Assembly (NCBI RefSeq): GCF_038396765.1
Contig: NZ_CP150096.1
Location: 1,161,001 to 1,225,000 of the forward strand
Direction: 5' to 3'
Source: Chitinophaga caseinilytica
GTDB lineage: Bacteria > Bacteroidota > Bacteroidia > Chitinophagales > Chitinophagaceae
DNA: 64,000 nt
Shown: positions 25,973 to 34,940 of the stretch, piece after piece
Layout: each line of letters starts with the position of its first letter
How positions within the stretch are numbered: position 1 is the first letter of the stretch
Made by a program: the position numbers and the translations under genes
The notes under the pieces: model-generated
Seen by the model: only the letters and a program-made list of their open reading frames with translations
Databases searched by the model: none
Told to the model about the DNA's origin: nothing

Positions 25973-26995
25973 TTATACAGGTTGGAGGGAATAATCCTGC
26001 CATTTGATCTCAAAACACGTGCCTTTCGGCAAGTTGTCACGCACGGCGATGGTCCCGCCATGCTGTTCCACGATCTTCCGGGTGAGGTAGAGGCCCAGTC
26101 CGGAGCCCTTCGACTTCCGGGTATTCTCGTTCCCGATGCGGTAAAATTTCATGAAAATCTTGCTTCTCTCTTCCTGCGGAATGCCGTTTCCTTCGTCGCA
26201 AACCCGCATCAGCAGGTCGTTTTGCTCTGTCTTCAGGCTCACTTCGATCTTCGTCCCCTTCGGCGCATACTTCACCGCATTCTCTACGAGGTTGTTCAGC
26301 ATCAGCGTGATCATAAATTTATCCGCTTCCATTCCGATCCCGGGCTCGATGTCTGCCAGTATGTCGTGACTTTGTATCCGGTCGCGCAGTTCCTGCAGTG
26401 CATTGCCCAGGGCCTGGCTCAGGTCCAGCGGCTCAAAGAAGGGTTGGGAGTTCTGATGTTCGAACTGCGACGCCAGCAGGATGTTGTTGCAGAGCTGGTC
26501 GAGCCGGTTCGTTTCCCGGATGGTGGCGTCGAGCAGTTTCTTCTCTTTTTCTTCGTCGAGCTTATGTTTGCGGAGCGTTTCGAGGTTGAGTTTGGCGATG
26601 GCGATAGGGCTTTTCAGCTCGTGGGTGACCGCCATCATGAAATTCTGCTGTTGCTGCTGCAGGCGCATTTGTTTCCATACGGCGCGGTACACGATGGAAG
26701 CGCCGGCGAGGATGATGATGAGGAAAATGGTGCCTTCGCCGATGTACTTGAGGGTGCGCATACGCTGTTCGTGATGATGGCGCTGCATCTCCCGCATGAA
26801 TTCGGACGGTTCGCGCAACAGGTGCACCCGGTGCGTCAGTTCCAGCTGTTCGTAATAGGCGATCTCCTTCGATTGCTGGTGCAGCAGGATGCCCCACCAG
26901 AAAAGCTGGACCACGGTATATGCCAGTACGAAAATGTAAATGGCGGTGACCGTCTTTTTGCCCGGGAGGGCTGCTGTGGTCGACTGTTTCTTCAT
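25973..26995 (-). CDS. Membrane sensor histidine kinase
   Basis: The 340-residue kinase has two TM helices (about 16-38 and 85-105) bounding a small periplasmic part of about 45 residues rich in His, Arg and Glu. It continues with HisKA containing H125 (AVTHELKSPIAIAK), then an HATPase domain with N-box LNNLVENAVKYAP, G1 DEGNGIP and G2 KGSGLGLYL, all intact. The His-rich periplasmic loop (QRHHHEQR) might sense metals or pH; this is speculation. Three nt separate it from gldH upstream, and the OmpR-type regulator follows. Confidence 0.93.
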   Translation of the reverse strand: MKKQSTTAALPGKKTVTAIYIFVLAYTVVQLFWWGILLHQQSKEIAYYEQLELTHRVHLLREPSEFMREMQRHHHEQRMRTLKYIGEGTIFLIIILAGASIVYRAVWKQMRLQQQQQNFMMAVTHELKSPIAIAKLNLETLRKHKLDEEKEKKLLDATIRETNRLDQLCNNILLASQFEHQNSQPFFEPLDLSQALGNALQELRDRIQSHDILADIEPGIGMEADKFMITLMLNNLVENAVKYAPKGTKIEVSLKTEQNDLLMRVCDEGNGIPQEERSKIFMKFYRIGNENTRKSKGSGLGLYLTRKIVEQHGGTIAVRDNLPKGTCFEIKWQDYSLQPV

Positions 26996-26998
26996 GCC

Positions 26999-27496
26999 TT
27001 ATTTACGCGGAGCGGCTTTTTCCACGCGGAGGCCAACGCTGAGCATATCGGGCAGCGGGTCTTGTCGCATGTTCTGCTCGAAAGTGAAACGATAGGTGCC
27101 GGCCCTGGGGAGGATGGCGTTCTGCTGGATGGGAATGCGGTGCTCGAAGATATCATCGAGGCCACTGCCCAGCCATTTGCCGTAACTGTCTGCCAAAGGC
27201 AGCTCTACTCTCCGGGATTGCGGCAGGCTGTCGCCCGGCAATTGGGTGCTGACGATCAGCCAGATGTTGTTGTACGGGTAAGCGTCTTTATGGCGGACGT
27301 TCACGTACAGGTTGTAATAATACGCCGTGTCTTCATTGCCGAGCGTTACTTCGTATTGCGGTTTGAAGGACTTGTTCCAGCTGGATTGCGGGATGTCCCT
27401 GTTTTTTTCGAAGGTATCCAGCCTCGGGGGCTTGCAGGCGAAGGCGAGCAGGCCGAAGGCGAGGCAGGCGAAGCGAGATATCGTCTTTACGGTCAT
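26999..27496 (-). CDS. gldH: Gliding motility lipoprotein GldH
   Basis: The 165-residue lipoprotein has a signal peptide with lipobox AFAC (Cys21). It shows the GldH pattern: YYYNLYVNVRHKDAYPYNNIW near the middle, then a glycine-tryptophan GKWLGSG, and FTFEQNMRQDPLPDMLSVGLRVE near the C-terminus. GldH supports gliding and type IX secretion in Bacteroidota. The frame is open to 27568, but the ATG at 27496 gives the proper signal peptide. It lies 8 nt after yicC and 3 nt before the histidine kinase gene, so a single transcript is likely. Confidence 0.88.
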   Translation of the reverse strand: MTVKTISRFACLAFGLLAFACKPPRLDTFEKNRDIPQSSWNKSFKPQYEVTLGNEDTAYYYNLYVNVRHKDAYPYNNIWLIVSTQLPGDSLPQSRRVELPLADSYGKWLGSGLDDIFEHRIPIQQNAILPRAGTYRFTFEQNMRQDPLPDMLSVGLRVEKAAPRK

Positions 27497-27504
27497 ATGC
27501 TGTA

Positions 27505-28380
27505 TTAGAGTACGTTGAGCACCTGCTCTTTGGCTTTCTCCAGTTCGTCTTTCATCATCACTACCCATTGCTGGATGCCTGCGTCATTGGCTTTGGAACC
27601 GGTGGTGTTGATCTCGCGGCCGATTTCCTGGAGCACGAAGCCGAGTTTTTTGCCTTTGGCGGGTTCTGCTTCGTTGAGAATGTCTTTGAAGTAGCGGCAG
27701 TGGTTCTGAAGGCGAACGAGCTCTTCGGAGATATCGAGTTTCTCTAAATAGAAAATGAGTTCCTGCTCCATGCGGTTGCCGTCTACATTCTCTTTGCCTA
27801 CGTATTCGGCGAGGAGGGTTTCGAGGCGGGTGCGCACTTTGTCTTTCCGGAGCGGGTCCAGTTCGCGGACTTTCTCGGTGTAGAGGAGGATATTATCGAT
27901 ACGGAGCAGCAGGTCTTTTTCGAGCATCTGGCCTTCGTCTACGCGGTGGGCGTCCATTTCTGCGACGGCTTTGCGGACGATGGTGGCTACTTCGTTCCAT
28001 TCATTTTCGGTGATCTGTTCGCTGGCGGGAGACACTACTTCTGGGAGTTTCATGAGCACGTTGAGCATGTCTTCCTGGGGGATGGCGAGGTCTCGCGCCA
28101 TGCCGGAGATGGCTTCATGATAATACCGCGCCAGTTCGGTGTTGATGACTACGGGGCGGGTGGCGCCGTTTTGTTTGATGTTGATCGTGGCGTCGAGGGT
28201 GCCGCGCTGCAACTCCTGCTGGAGGATGTTGCGGATGTCGAATTCGTAGGGTTTCAGTAAGGGAGAGAGTTTGAGGTTCACTTCGAACTGCTTTCCATTG
28301 AGCGATTTGATTTCGGCCACAATGGTTGTTTCTCCCCGGGTTACTTCCGCACGGCCGAAGCCGGTCATGGATTTCAGCAT
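27505..28380 (-). CDS. yicC: YicC-family endoribonuclease
   Basis: The 291-residue protein starts with the conserved MLKSMTGFGRAE and contains the YicC N-terminal domain, then the DUF1732 C-terminal domain with LIFYLEKLDISEELVRLQNHC and KKLGFVLQEIGREINTTGSKAND. YicC proteins are oligomeric RNases implicated in small-RNA turnover in Escherichia coli. It is first in a likely operon yicC-gldH-histidine kinase-response regulator, preceded by a TAnnTTTG element on the minus strand. Confidence 0.93.
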   Translation of the reverse strand: MLKSMTGFGRAEVTRGETTIVAEIKSLNGKQFEVNLKLSPLLKPYEFDIRNILQQELQRGTLDATINIKQNGATRPVVINTELARYYHEAISGMARDLAIPQEDMLNVLMKLPEVVSPASEQITENEWNEVATIVRKAVAEMDAHRVDEGQMLEKDLLLRIDNILLYTEKVRELDPLRKDKVRTRLETLLAEYVGKENVDGNRMEQELIFYLEKLDISEELVRLQNHCRYFKDILNEAEPAKGKKLGFVLQEIGREINTTGSKANDAGIQQWVVMMKDELEKAKEQVLNVL

Positions 28381-28398
28381 ATTATCTGTTTAATGTGA

Positions 28399-28406
28399 CA
28401 AACCTA
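28399..28406 (-). promoter_or_regulatory. Putative -7 element of the yicC operon
   Basis: Minus-strand TAGGTTTG matches TAnnTTTG, 18 nt upstream of the yicC ATG. A -33 TTTG is not evident at standard spacing. Confidence 0.45.
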
Positions 28407-28444
28407 GTCAATTATTGTCATATTTCGGCCGGAGGGCCAGCGTG

Positions 28445-29038
28445 TTAGCGGAAGAGTGCGGCTTCGATCTCTTTTTTGCCCATCATGACCATATCGCCGG
28501 GCTGCATGTTTTTGACGTTGATGCGGCCGATGCGGTAACGGATGAGCCTCAACGTGGGGAAACCCACAGCCGCGGTCATTTTCCGTACCTGCCGGTTCTT
28601 GCCTTCGCTGAGCACGAGCCGTATCCAGGGTGCGGGTATGTGCTGCCGGAAACGGATGGGCGGGTTGCGGTCGGGCACTTCCGGCGGAGTGGTGAATATC
28701 GATGCCTTCGCGGGTTTTGTGCGGAAGGGCTTCCCATCCACCGTGATCGTCACCCCTGCTTCCAGTTGCCGGACCGCTTCGGGCGTAACCGCTCCGTCTA
28801 CCTGCACCCAATATTCCCTTTCATGCGCCTGTGTGGGATGGAGCAAGCGTTGGTTGAGGGATTTGTCGTTCGTCAGTATCAGCAACCCTTCACTGTCATA
28901 ATCGAGGCGCCCTACCGGGTACACGTCTTTGGGCACGTCGAAGTAATCGGACAAAACGGCTTTATCGCCCTCTTTCCCGAAACGGGTCAATACCTGGAAT
29001 GGCTTGTAAACGGCAAAATAGGAAAGGCTCACGCGCAC
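28445..29038 (-). CDS. 23S rRNA pseudouridine synthase, RluE/RsuA family
   Basis: The 197-residue enzyme has the RsuA-family catalytic motif PVGRLDYDSEGLLILTND with catalytic D46, and the later LVLSEGKNRQVRKM signature. The N-terminal S4 domain of RsuA/RluB is absent, as in RluE, which modifies 23S rRNA position 2457 in Escherichia coli; that target is by analogy. The product is soluble and acts on rRNA. It is divergent from the Crp-family gene, whose -33 element lies just past its start. Confidence 0.88.
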   Translation of the reverse strand: MRVSLSYFAVYKPFQVLTRFGKEGDKAVLSDYFDVPKDVYPVGRLDYDSEGLLILTNDKSLNQRLLHPTQAHEREYWVQVDGAVTPEAVRQLEAGVTITVDGKPFRTKPAKASIFTTPPEVPDRNPPIRFRQHIPAPWIRLVLSEGKNRQVRKMTAAVGFPTLRLIRYRIGRINVKNMQPGDMVMMGKKEIEAALFR

Positions 29039-29041
29039 TGC

Positions 29042-29073
29042 TTTGGTTAAGGGCCTGTAAATTAGTAATTTTG
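29042..29073 (+). promoter_or_regulatory. Complete Bacteroidota-type promoter of the Crp-family gene
   Basis: TTTG (29042-29045), a 20-nt spacer and TAATTTTG (29066-29073) match the -33/-7 consensus TTTG-N19..21-TAnnTTTG. The ATG at 29093 is 19 nt further on. Confidence 0.7.
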
Positions 29074-29092
29074 CCGCATCCTTAGCGATTTT

Positions 29093-29809
29093 ATGGCATA
29101 TGACATGTTAAGCGAACCATCTCCCTGCCCGTACTGCGGCAAATACCTGGGCGAAATCTTTTCCGCCGCCACGCCTGAACATGTGGAAGAGATCTCCAAC
29201 GCCAAAACCTGCAAGATCTACCGTAAAGGGCAAGACATATTCCAGGAAGGCGGGCATCCTTACGGTATCTATTTCGTGAATTCGGGTAAAGTGAAGTTGT
29301 CGCACAGCGGCGACGAAGGTCGCGAGCAGATCGTACGGCTGGTGAAGCCGGGCGACCTCATCGGGTATAAGGCGCTCATTAGCAATGCACCATATACGGC
29401 TACGGCTACCGTGCTGGAAGACAGCGCGGTTTGTTTCATCCCGCGGGAAGTATTTCTCGGCCTGTTGCAGAAAGATCCCACGCTTGCGCTGCGCATGATG
29501 CAGATCCTTTCGAGCGAGTTGCGGAGAGCGGAGCAGAAGATCACGCACCTGGCGCAGAAGCCGGTCCGCGAGCGCCTCGCTGAAACGTTGCTTACGCTGA
29601 AGGAAACGTACGGGCTGGAAGACGATGAGCAAACCATCAACGTGATGCTGTCGAGGGAAGAGATCGCCAACCTCGTGGGCACCGCTACGGAATCTGCCAT
29701 TCGCCTCCTCTCGGAATTCAGGAAAGAGAAAGTGATCGACCTCGCCGGGAAAAAAATCCGCATTCTCCGCCTGCAGCAACTCATCAAAATGGCGAATCTC
29801 CAGGATTGA
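29093..29809 (+). CDS. Crp/Fnr-family transcriptional regulator
   Basis: The 238-residue protein has a cyclic-nucleotide-binding-like beta-roll (about 35-150, with GIYFVNSGKVKL and VRLVKPGDLIGYKAL) and a C-terminal winged helix (about 165-232) with the recognition region LSREEIANLVGTATESAIRLL. An N-terminal CPYC pair (C12, C15) precedes the roll and could bind a metal, but the four-Cys arrangement of FNR is not complete. Met5 is an alternative start. It has a good promoter and a hairpin downstream. The effector is unknown. Confidence 0.92.
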   Translation: MAYDMLSEPSPCPYCGKYLGEIFSAATPEHVEEISNAKTCKIYRKGQDIFQEGGHPYGIYFVNSGKVKLSHSGDEGREQIVRLVKPGDLIGYKALISNAPYTATATVLEDSAVCFIPREVFLGLLQKDPTLALRMMQILSSELRRAEQKITHLAQKPVRERLAETLLTLKETYGLEDDEQTINVMLSREEIANLVGTATESAIRLLSEFRKEKVIDLAGKKIRILRLQQLIKMANLQD

Positions 29810-30170
29810 TTCCCTTACATCCCGAAGTTTTGACCGCAAAAGGCATTTAAAAGCCGAAAATGAACGGAAACCCGTCCCGCCGACAAATTACCCATCCACG
29901 TCCGAAACACGAAATGTAACGCCCCGCAAGCCGGCGCATGTTGATGCATGTATGTTGAAGTGATTGATGAAACGCTGTGGTGGAAAGGGTTTCAGGGGGA
30001 ATTAAAAAAGTCTGACTGCGAGAACAATCAGACTTTCTTAGTATGTGAATGGGTTAGTAAGTACAGGGAAATAAATTTCCCTACACAATATTAAAAAGAA
30101 TTTCATCACAAAAGAAAAATTTTACAAGAAATTTTATTCACAAGCAAAAAAAATTGTGGATAACGCCCCC
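29810..30170. other. Intergenic stretch between crp-like gene and lpxD
   Basis: No gene is recognisable. It holds a hairpin with T-run (30009-30034) and turns AT-rich toward the lpxD promoter. The first 190 nt show no clear feature. Confidence 0.5.
30009..30040 (+). terminator. Hairpin, probable terminator
   Basis: AGTCTGA (30009-30015) pairs with TCAGACT (30028-30034), followed by TTCTT and preceded by six A, so it may work in both directions. It is about 200 nt after the Crp-family gene. Confidence 0.6.
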
Positions 30171-30178
30171 TAACTTTG
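30171..30178 (+). promoter_or_regulatory. Putative -7 element of lpxD
   Basis: TAACTTTG matches TAnnTTTG and ends 21 nt before the ATG at 30200. Confidence 0.5.
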
Positions 30179-30199
30179 CTTCGATTTAACGATGTACAT

Positions 30200-31141
30200 A
30201 TGAAGTTTGACACACCGATACCGGTTACGGAAATAGCAGCGCTCACCGGCGCAACGCTGAAAGGCAACGAAACGCTGATGGCTACGGGCATCAACGAGAT
30301 ACATAAAGTTACACCGGGCGACATCTCGTTCGTGGACTTCGAGAAGTATTACAGCGCCTGCCTCAACTCTGCGGCCACCATTATCATCATCAACAAGGAT
30401 GTGGACGTTCCTCCCGGCAAAGCGATCCTCGTCACCGACGATCCGTTTTCCGCGTACGTGGGCCTCGTAAAACGCTTCCGCCCCTTTGTTCCGCAAACGC
30501 AGGCCGTGAGCGATAGCGCAGTGATCGGGGAAGGGACCGTCATCTCTCCCGGCGTAGTGGTTGGCCACCATGTCACCATCGGCCGCAACTGCGTCATCCA
30601 CCCCAACGTCACTATTTACGAACATACCGAGATCGGCGACAACGTCATCATCCATTCCGGCACCGTGATCGGGGCGGATGCGTTCTACTTCAAGAAACGG
30701 GCAACCCGTGAAGTGATGTGGGACAAACTCGTGAGCTGCGGGCGCGTCATCATCGAAAGCGACGTGGAGATCGGGGCGCTTTGCACCGTAGACAAAGGTG
30801 TGAGTGGCGATACGATCATCGGGCAGGGCACCAAGTTCGATAACATGGTACACATCGGCCACGGCACCATCATCGGCCGCAACTGCCTCTTCGCCGCCCA
30901 GGTGGGCGTAGGTGGCAAAGCCATCATCGAAGACAACGTCATCCTCTGGGGGCAGGTAGGTGTGAACAAAGACCTGACCATCGGAAAGGGAGCTGTCGTT
31001 TTCGCCGGCAGCGGCGTGAAAGATTCCATCGAAGGCGGGAAAAACTACTTCGGTTCGCCGGTAGAAGAAGCGCGCACCAAGATGAAAGAGCTCGCCTGGA
31101 TCAAAAGGATCCCCGAAATGTGGAACAAACTCAAAGGTTAA
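30200..31141 (+). CDS. lpxD: LpxD-like UDP-3-O-acylglucosamine N-acyltransferase
   Basis: The 313-residue protein has an N-terminal LpxD domain (MKFDTPIPVTEIAALTGA to about residue 95) and a left-handed beta helix of hexapeptide repeats (about 100-260). The catalytic region DNMVHIGHGTIIG (about 216-228) replaces the common DNLVQIAHN form and keeps two His. LpxD adds the N-linked acyl chain in lipid A synthesis. Bacteroidota often have more than one LpxD-like gene, and this copy is outside an lpx cluster, so it may be a paralogue with another role. Met9 of the longer frame is chosen as it follows a TAnnTTTG element. Confidence 0.82.
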   Translation: MKFDTPIPVTEIAALTGATLKGNETLMATGINEIHKVTPGDISFVDFEKYYSACLNSAATIIIINKDVDVPPGKAILVTDDPFSAYVGLVKRFRPFVPQTQAVSDSAVIGEGTVISPGVVVGHHVTIGRNCVIHPNVTIYEHTEIGDNVIIHSGTVIGADAFYFKKRATREVMWDKLVSCGRVIIESDVEIGALCTVDKGVSGDTIIGQGTKFDNMVHIGHGTIIGRNCLFAAQVGVGGKAIIEDNVILWGQVGVNKDLTIGKGAVVFAGSGVKDSIEGGKNYFGSPVEEARTKMKELAWIKRIPEMWNKLKG

Positions 31142-31151
31142 TTTCCAAGTC

Positions 31152-31847
31152 ATGATAAAATCCCTCACCGGGTTCGCCGCAGCCTGCCTTCTCCTGGCTG
31201 GCTGCGGTGTTACGAAACCTGCTTCCCCGACAGGCCTGTATACCTCCGCCAACGAACTTGCGGTAAAAACCGACGACGGATGGTTTTCCGCCAAAACGAT
31301 CTCCATCGGCGACTACGCTACTTCGTCGCGCACAAACGGCATTCCCTCCGGCGCGCCGGCCAGGCAATGGAAAAACGTTTCCGACGCTTATTATTTGACG
31401 GTGAAGAACGGCAGTTCGCAAGTGCCGGTGCAGGTACTGAGCACGCCGCGGATCACTTTCTCCGCGCGCACTTTCCCCGGGTGGTTCCCGAACATGGGCA
31501 GCGACGCCCCGCTTTGGTATGTTCATGTGGGCGCTACCGCGGCAGACCCCCTCAAAAGCTGGGAACTGATCGTGAAAAGGAACATCGCGTTCCTGGAGCT
31601 GAACGACAATAAAGTGACCGGCATCCTCCGCTCCCCTACCGAAGAGCTGAAAGTGACGGCGCACAACCGTTACGGCGCGGTGAACAGCGCAGACAAAATC
31701 TGTTATGAATTCCAGTGGAAAGGGATCGCCGTGGCGGCGGTGCTGACCGGGAAAGACCAGCGCGTCTGGCTGCAGAAAGAGCTCGATCCCGCGCTGCGCG
31801 AAACGCTGGCGGCAGTGATGCTCGGCCTGCTGTTCAGGCCGCAGTAA
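31152..31847 (+). CDS. Lipoprotein of unknown function
   Basis: The 231-residue product has a lipoprotein signal peptide with lipobox LAGC (Cys18). The mature part looks beta-rich, with WELIVKRNIAFLELNDNKVTGI near the middle and an unusual hydrophobic C-terminal end AAVMLGLLFRPQ, which could be a further membrane contact. No domain is recognised. It starts 10 nt after lpxD and is probably cotranscribed with it. The convergent epimerase gene ends 7 nt downstream. Confidence 0.65.
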   Translation: MIKSLTGFAAACLLLAGCGVTKPASPTGLYTSANELAVKTDDGWFSAKTISIGDYATSSRTNGIPSGAPARQWKNVSDAYYLTVKNGSSQVPVQVLSTPRITFSARTFPGWFPNMGSDAPLWYVHVGATAADPLKSWELIVKRNIAFLELNDNKVTGILRSPTEELKVTAHNRYGAVNSADKICYEFQWKGIAVAAVLTGKDQRVWLQKELDPALRETLAAVMLGLLFRPQ

Positions 31848-31854
31848 AGCGACG

Positions 31855-32844
31855 TCAGGAAGGGTTGGATTGTTTTTCCCGGAGGAAGGCGAGCGAGATG
31901 TGCTCAATGGTATCTGCCAGGGGGCGGAACCGGAAACCGGGGAGTGCACCCAGTATCTTTTTGTTGTCGTAATAGACTTTCAGTTGTGCCGTGCGGGCGG
32001 TTTCGCGGGTGAGCAGCGGCCGTTTGCCGGTGAACATGCCGCGGATTTTTTCCACGCGCCACACGAGCGCCGCCATCCAGGGTTTGGTGGCGATGTGCGG
32101 AGGCTTTTTGCCGAGGTGGCGGGCCATTTCGGTGAAGAGTTGCCGGTACGGCCAGTTTTCTCCGTTGAGGATGAAGCGTTGCCCGGAAACATCGCTGTCC
32201 ATCAACCTAATCATCGCTTCCACTACATCTTCCACATCCACGAATCCGTTCACGCCTTCGGTGTAATACGGAAACTCTTTCCATGCATTTTTCAACAGCA
32301 TCCCCGACCCATCGTGCCAGAAACCGCTGCCGAGAATGATGGAAGGGTTTACGATCACGGCGTCGAGCCCTTCGGCGATGCCGCGCCAGATTTCCATTTC
32401 GCTGAGATGCTTGCTGATGGCGTAATTGCTGTTGTTGGCGCTTTCTTCCCATTGCGCGTCTTCCGACAGCTCTTGGTTTTGCTTTGCGCGGCCCAGCGAA
32501 GCTACGGAGCTGACATGAACGAGCTTGCGAACGCCGGCGTCGATGGCCATGTTCACGACGTTGGCGGTGCCTTCGATGTTGATCTTCATCATGGCGAGGC
32601 GCTTATCGGGCTGGAAGGAAACTACCGCGGCGCAGTGGTACACTTCGGTAATGCCGGCGAACGCGTCTTCGAGGGCGCAAACGTCGAGCACATCGGCCTG
32701 GAACCATTCTACTTTATCGGCGATATCCTGCACCTGGTCGGGTATGCGGCTGCGATAGAGGGCACGGACCGGTTTCCCGGCCTTCACCAGCGCCCGCAGC
32801 AGATAACTTCCCAGAAAACCCGTTCCGCCTGTGACAAGGATCAT
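31855..32844 (-). CDS. NAD(P)-dependent epimerase/dehydratase family protein
   Basis: The 329-residue extended SDR starts with the nucleotide-binding motif MILVTGGTGFLGSYLLRAL. Further marks are VYHCAAVVSF, the Ser of HVSSVASLG, and the catalytic pair in YAISKHLSE (Tyr and Lys). It resembles dihydroflavonol reductase-like or hopanoid-associated sugar epimerase-type proteins. The substrate is unknown. The frame opens at 32883, but the ATG at 32844 gives the standard N-terminus. It lies just downstream of the 3-hydroxyacyl-CoA dehydrogenase gene on the same strand, so the two may be one transcript. Confidence 0.88.
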   Translation of the reverse strand: MILVTGGTGFLGSYLLRALVKAGKPVRALYRSRIPDQVQDIADKVEWFQADVLDVCALEDAFAGITEVYHCAAVVSFQPDKRLAMMKINIEGTANVVNMAIDAGVRKLVHVSSVASLGRAKQNQELSEDAQWEESANNSNYAISKHLSEMEIWRGIAEGLDAVIVNPSIILGSGFWHDGSGMLLKNAWKEFPYYTEGVNGFVDVEDVVEAMIRLMDSDVSGQRFILNGENWPYRQLFTEMARHLGKKPPHIATKPWMAALVWRVEKIRGMFTGKRPLLTRETARTAQLKVYYDNKKILGALPGFRFRPLADTIEHISLAFLREKQSNPS

Positions 32845-32879
32845 GTAGAATGAATTGTGAATGAAGCCACAAATGTAAA

Positions 32880-33740
32880 TCAATACTTGTAAAAACCTTG
32901 GCCGGTTTTACGCCCCAGTTCCCCTTTTTCCACGAGTGCTGCCTGCAACGCGCCGGGTTTGAACCGTGGTGCTTCGTGGAAGGCTTCGTAGAGCGATTTG
33001 GTAACGGCGAAGTTGACGTCGTTCCCGATGAGGTCCATCAGCGCGAAGGGCCCCATGCGGAAACCCGCGGCTTCCAGGAGGCGGTCGATCGTTTGCAGGT
33101 CTGCCGCGCCCGATTGCGCGATCTCCATCGCTTCGAGGTAATAATGCCGGGCCACGCGGTTCACGATGAAACCGGGCGCGTCTTTCACATGTACGGGCGT
33201 TTTTCCCATGTGCTGCACGAGTTGGTACAGCAGCTGCGCGATGGCGAGACCCGTTTGGTCTGCCGACACGATTTCTACCAGCGCCATCAGGTGCGCGGGG
33301 TTGAAGAAGTGCATGCCGGCCACCCTTTCGGGATGGGGAATTTCCGCGGCGATGGCGGAAACGGATAAGGAGGAAGTATTGGAAGCGAAGATGGTGGTTG
33401 CGGGATTGTGTTGCGCCAGTTCGCGGAAGAGCGAAACTTTCACCGGCACCTTTTCCACGATGGCTTCGATGATGAGGTCGGCCCGGCAATCGGCGATGTG
33501 GTGGCAGGGCGTGAGCCTTTGGAGCGTGGCGTCGCTGTCTTCGGGTTTTAGTTTGCCTTTTTCAACGGCTTTGCCGAGGTTTTTGCGGATCATGTCCATC
33601 CCCGCGGAAACGGCTTCGGGCTTCACGTCGAAAAGTAAGGTGGGGAACCCCGCTGCGGCGGAAACCTGTGCTATCCCGGCTCCCATGGTGCCGGCGCCGC
33701 AAACTGCTATCTGTCTGATGTCGGATACGGATTGTAACAT
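32880..33740 (-). CDS. 3-hydroxyacyl-CoA (3-hydroxybutyryl-CoA) dehydrogenase
   Basis: The 286-residue NAD-dependent enzyme has the Rossmann motif VCGAGTMGAGIAQ (13-25), ASNTSSLSV (119-127), catalytic His144 in GMHFFNPAH, and the C-terminal DAPGFIVNR and GPFALMDLIGND motifs. It oxidises 3-hydroxyacyl-CoA to the 3-keto form in fatty acid or butanoate metabolism. The frame is open much further upstream, but the ATG at 33740 begins right before the Rossmann fold. pheS lies upstream and ends in its own terminator. Confidence 0.93.
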   Translation of the reverse strand: MLQSVSDIRQIAVCGAGTMGAGIAQVSAAAGFPTLLFDVKPEAVSAGMDMIRKNLGKAVEKGKLKPEDSDATLQRLTPCHHIADCRADLIIEAIVEKVPVKVSLFRELAQHNPATTIFASNTSSLSVSAIAAEIPHPERVAGMHFFNPAHLMALVEIVSADQTGLAIAQLLYQLVQHMGKTPVHVKDAPGFIVNRVARHYYLEAMEIAQSGAADLQTIDRLLEAAGFRMGPFALMDLIGNDVNFAVTKSLYEAFHEAPRFKPGALQAALVEKGELGRKTGQGFYKY

Positions 33741-33766
33741 AAGGTAGATCGTTTTGGGGAGCGTAG

Positions 33767-33805
33767 CGAAAAAGAAAACGGCCGCCCCGGGAGTGGAGCG
33801 GCCGT
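33767..33805 (-). terminator. Intrinsic terminator of pheS
   Basis: ACGGCCGC (33778-33785) pairs with GCGGCCGT (33798-33805). The A-rich run to its left becomes a U-rich tail on the minus strand, after the pheS stop. Confidence 0.85.
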
Positions 33806-33817
33806 GTTGCGATATGT

Positions 33818-34846
33818 TTATCGTGCGCCCTGGAATTGTTTCAGGAAGCGCAGATCGTTTTCGGAGAAAAGGCGAAGGTCTTTGATCTGGTACTTCAGCA
33901 TGGTGAGCCTTTCGATGCCCATGCCGAATGCGAAGCCGGTGTATTTCGACGAGTCGATACCGCAGTTTTCGAGCACCTGCGGGTGTACCATGCCGCAACC
34001 GAGGATTTCCACCCATCCGGAATGCTTGCACACGCTACAGCCTTCGCCGCCGCAGATGAGGCAGGAAATGTCCATCTCCGCACTGGGCTCCGTGAAGGGG
34101 AAGTACGAAGGGCGGAAACGGATTTTGAAATTTTCGCCGAAGAACTCCTGTACGAAGTAATACAGCGTTTGCTTGAGGTCGGCGAACGAAACGTTCTCGG
34201 CCACGTACAGCCCTTCGATCTGGTGGAAGAAGCAGTGCGCGCGGGCGCTGATGGTTTCGTTACGGTATACGCGGCCCGGGCAGATGATGCGGATGGGGAG
34301 CTTTCCTTCTTCCATCACCCTCACCTGAACGGAAGAGGTATGGGTGCGCAAGAGCCAGTCGGGGTTGTTGTGCACGTAGAAAGTGTCCTGCATATCGCGG
34401 GCCGGGTGGTTTTCTGCGAGGTTGAGGGCGGTGAAGTTGTGCCAGTCGTTCTCGATTTCGGGCCCTTCGGCAACGGTGAAGCCCAGCCGCTCGAAGATGC
34501 GGATGGCTTTGTTGCGGACGATGCTGATAGGATGGCGGGTGCCCAGGCGATAAGGCTCGCCGGGAAGGGTAAGGTCCAGCTGGTCGGCCGCGCCTCCCAC
34601 CTCATCTTTCAGCTGCTCGAATTCGGCATATTTCGCTTCCGCTTCAAGTTTGAACGCGTTCAGGACTTGCCCGAATTCCTTCTTCTGATCGTTCGGAACG
34701 TTTTTCATCTCCCCGAAAAGGGCCTTCACGATCCCTTTGGTGCCGAGGAATTTGATACGGTACTGCTCCAGCTGTTCCGCGTTTTCGGGGCGGAAAGCCG
34801 CAATTTCCTGTTTATAAGCTTCTATTTGCTGCACGATTGGCTCCAT
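33818..34846 (-). CDS. pheS: Phenylalanyl-tRNA synthetase alpha subunit
   Basis: The 342-residue class II synthetase subunit has an N-terminal coiled coil (about 5-80) that binds tRNA, then the catalytic core. Marks include HPISIVRNKAIRIFERLGF, HPARDMQDTFYV, LRTHTSSVQVR (motif 2 region), CFHQIEGLYV, FRPSYFPFTEPSAEMD and the motif 3 GFAFGMGIERLTMLKY. With PheT it charges tRNA-Phe. pheT is not in the window. The frame continues 9 nt upstream through a TTG, but the ATG at 34846 is preferred. Confidence 0.97.
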   Translation of the reverse strand: MEPIVQQIEAYKQEIAAFRPENAEQLEQYRIKFLGTKGIVKALFGEMKNVPNDQKKEFGQVLNAFKLEAEAKYAEFEQLKDEVGGAADQLDLTLPGEPYRLGTRHPISIVRNKAIRIFERLGFTVAEGPEIENDWHNFTALNLAENHPARDMQDTFYVHNNPDWLLRTHTSSVQVRVMEEGKLPIRIICPGRVYRNETISARAHCFFHQIEGLYVAENVSFADLKQTLYYFVQEFFGENFKIRFRPSYFPFTEPSAEMDISCLICGGEGCSVCKHSGWVEILGCGMVHPQVLENCGIDSSKYTGFAFGMGIERLTMLKYQIKDLRLFSENDLRFLKQFQGAR

Positions 34847-34940
34847 AGCCGACAAAGATAACGCTGCCGGAAGAAATTTCCACGCCGGATTTTATGGAAT
34901 CCGCGGACGGGCGCATCTTACCTTCAAATCCTCCCCCGTT

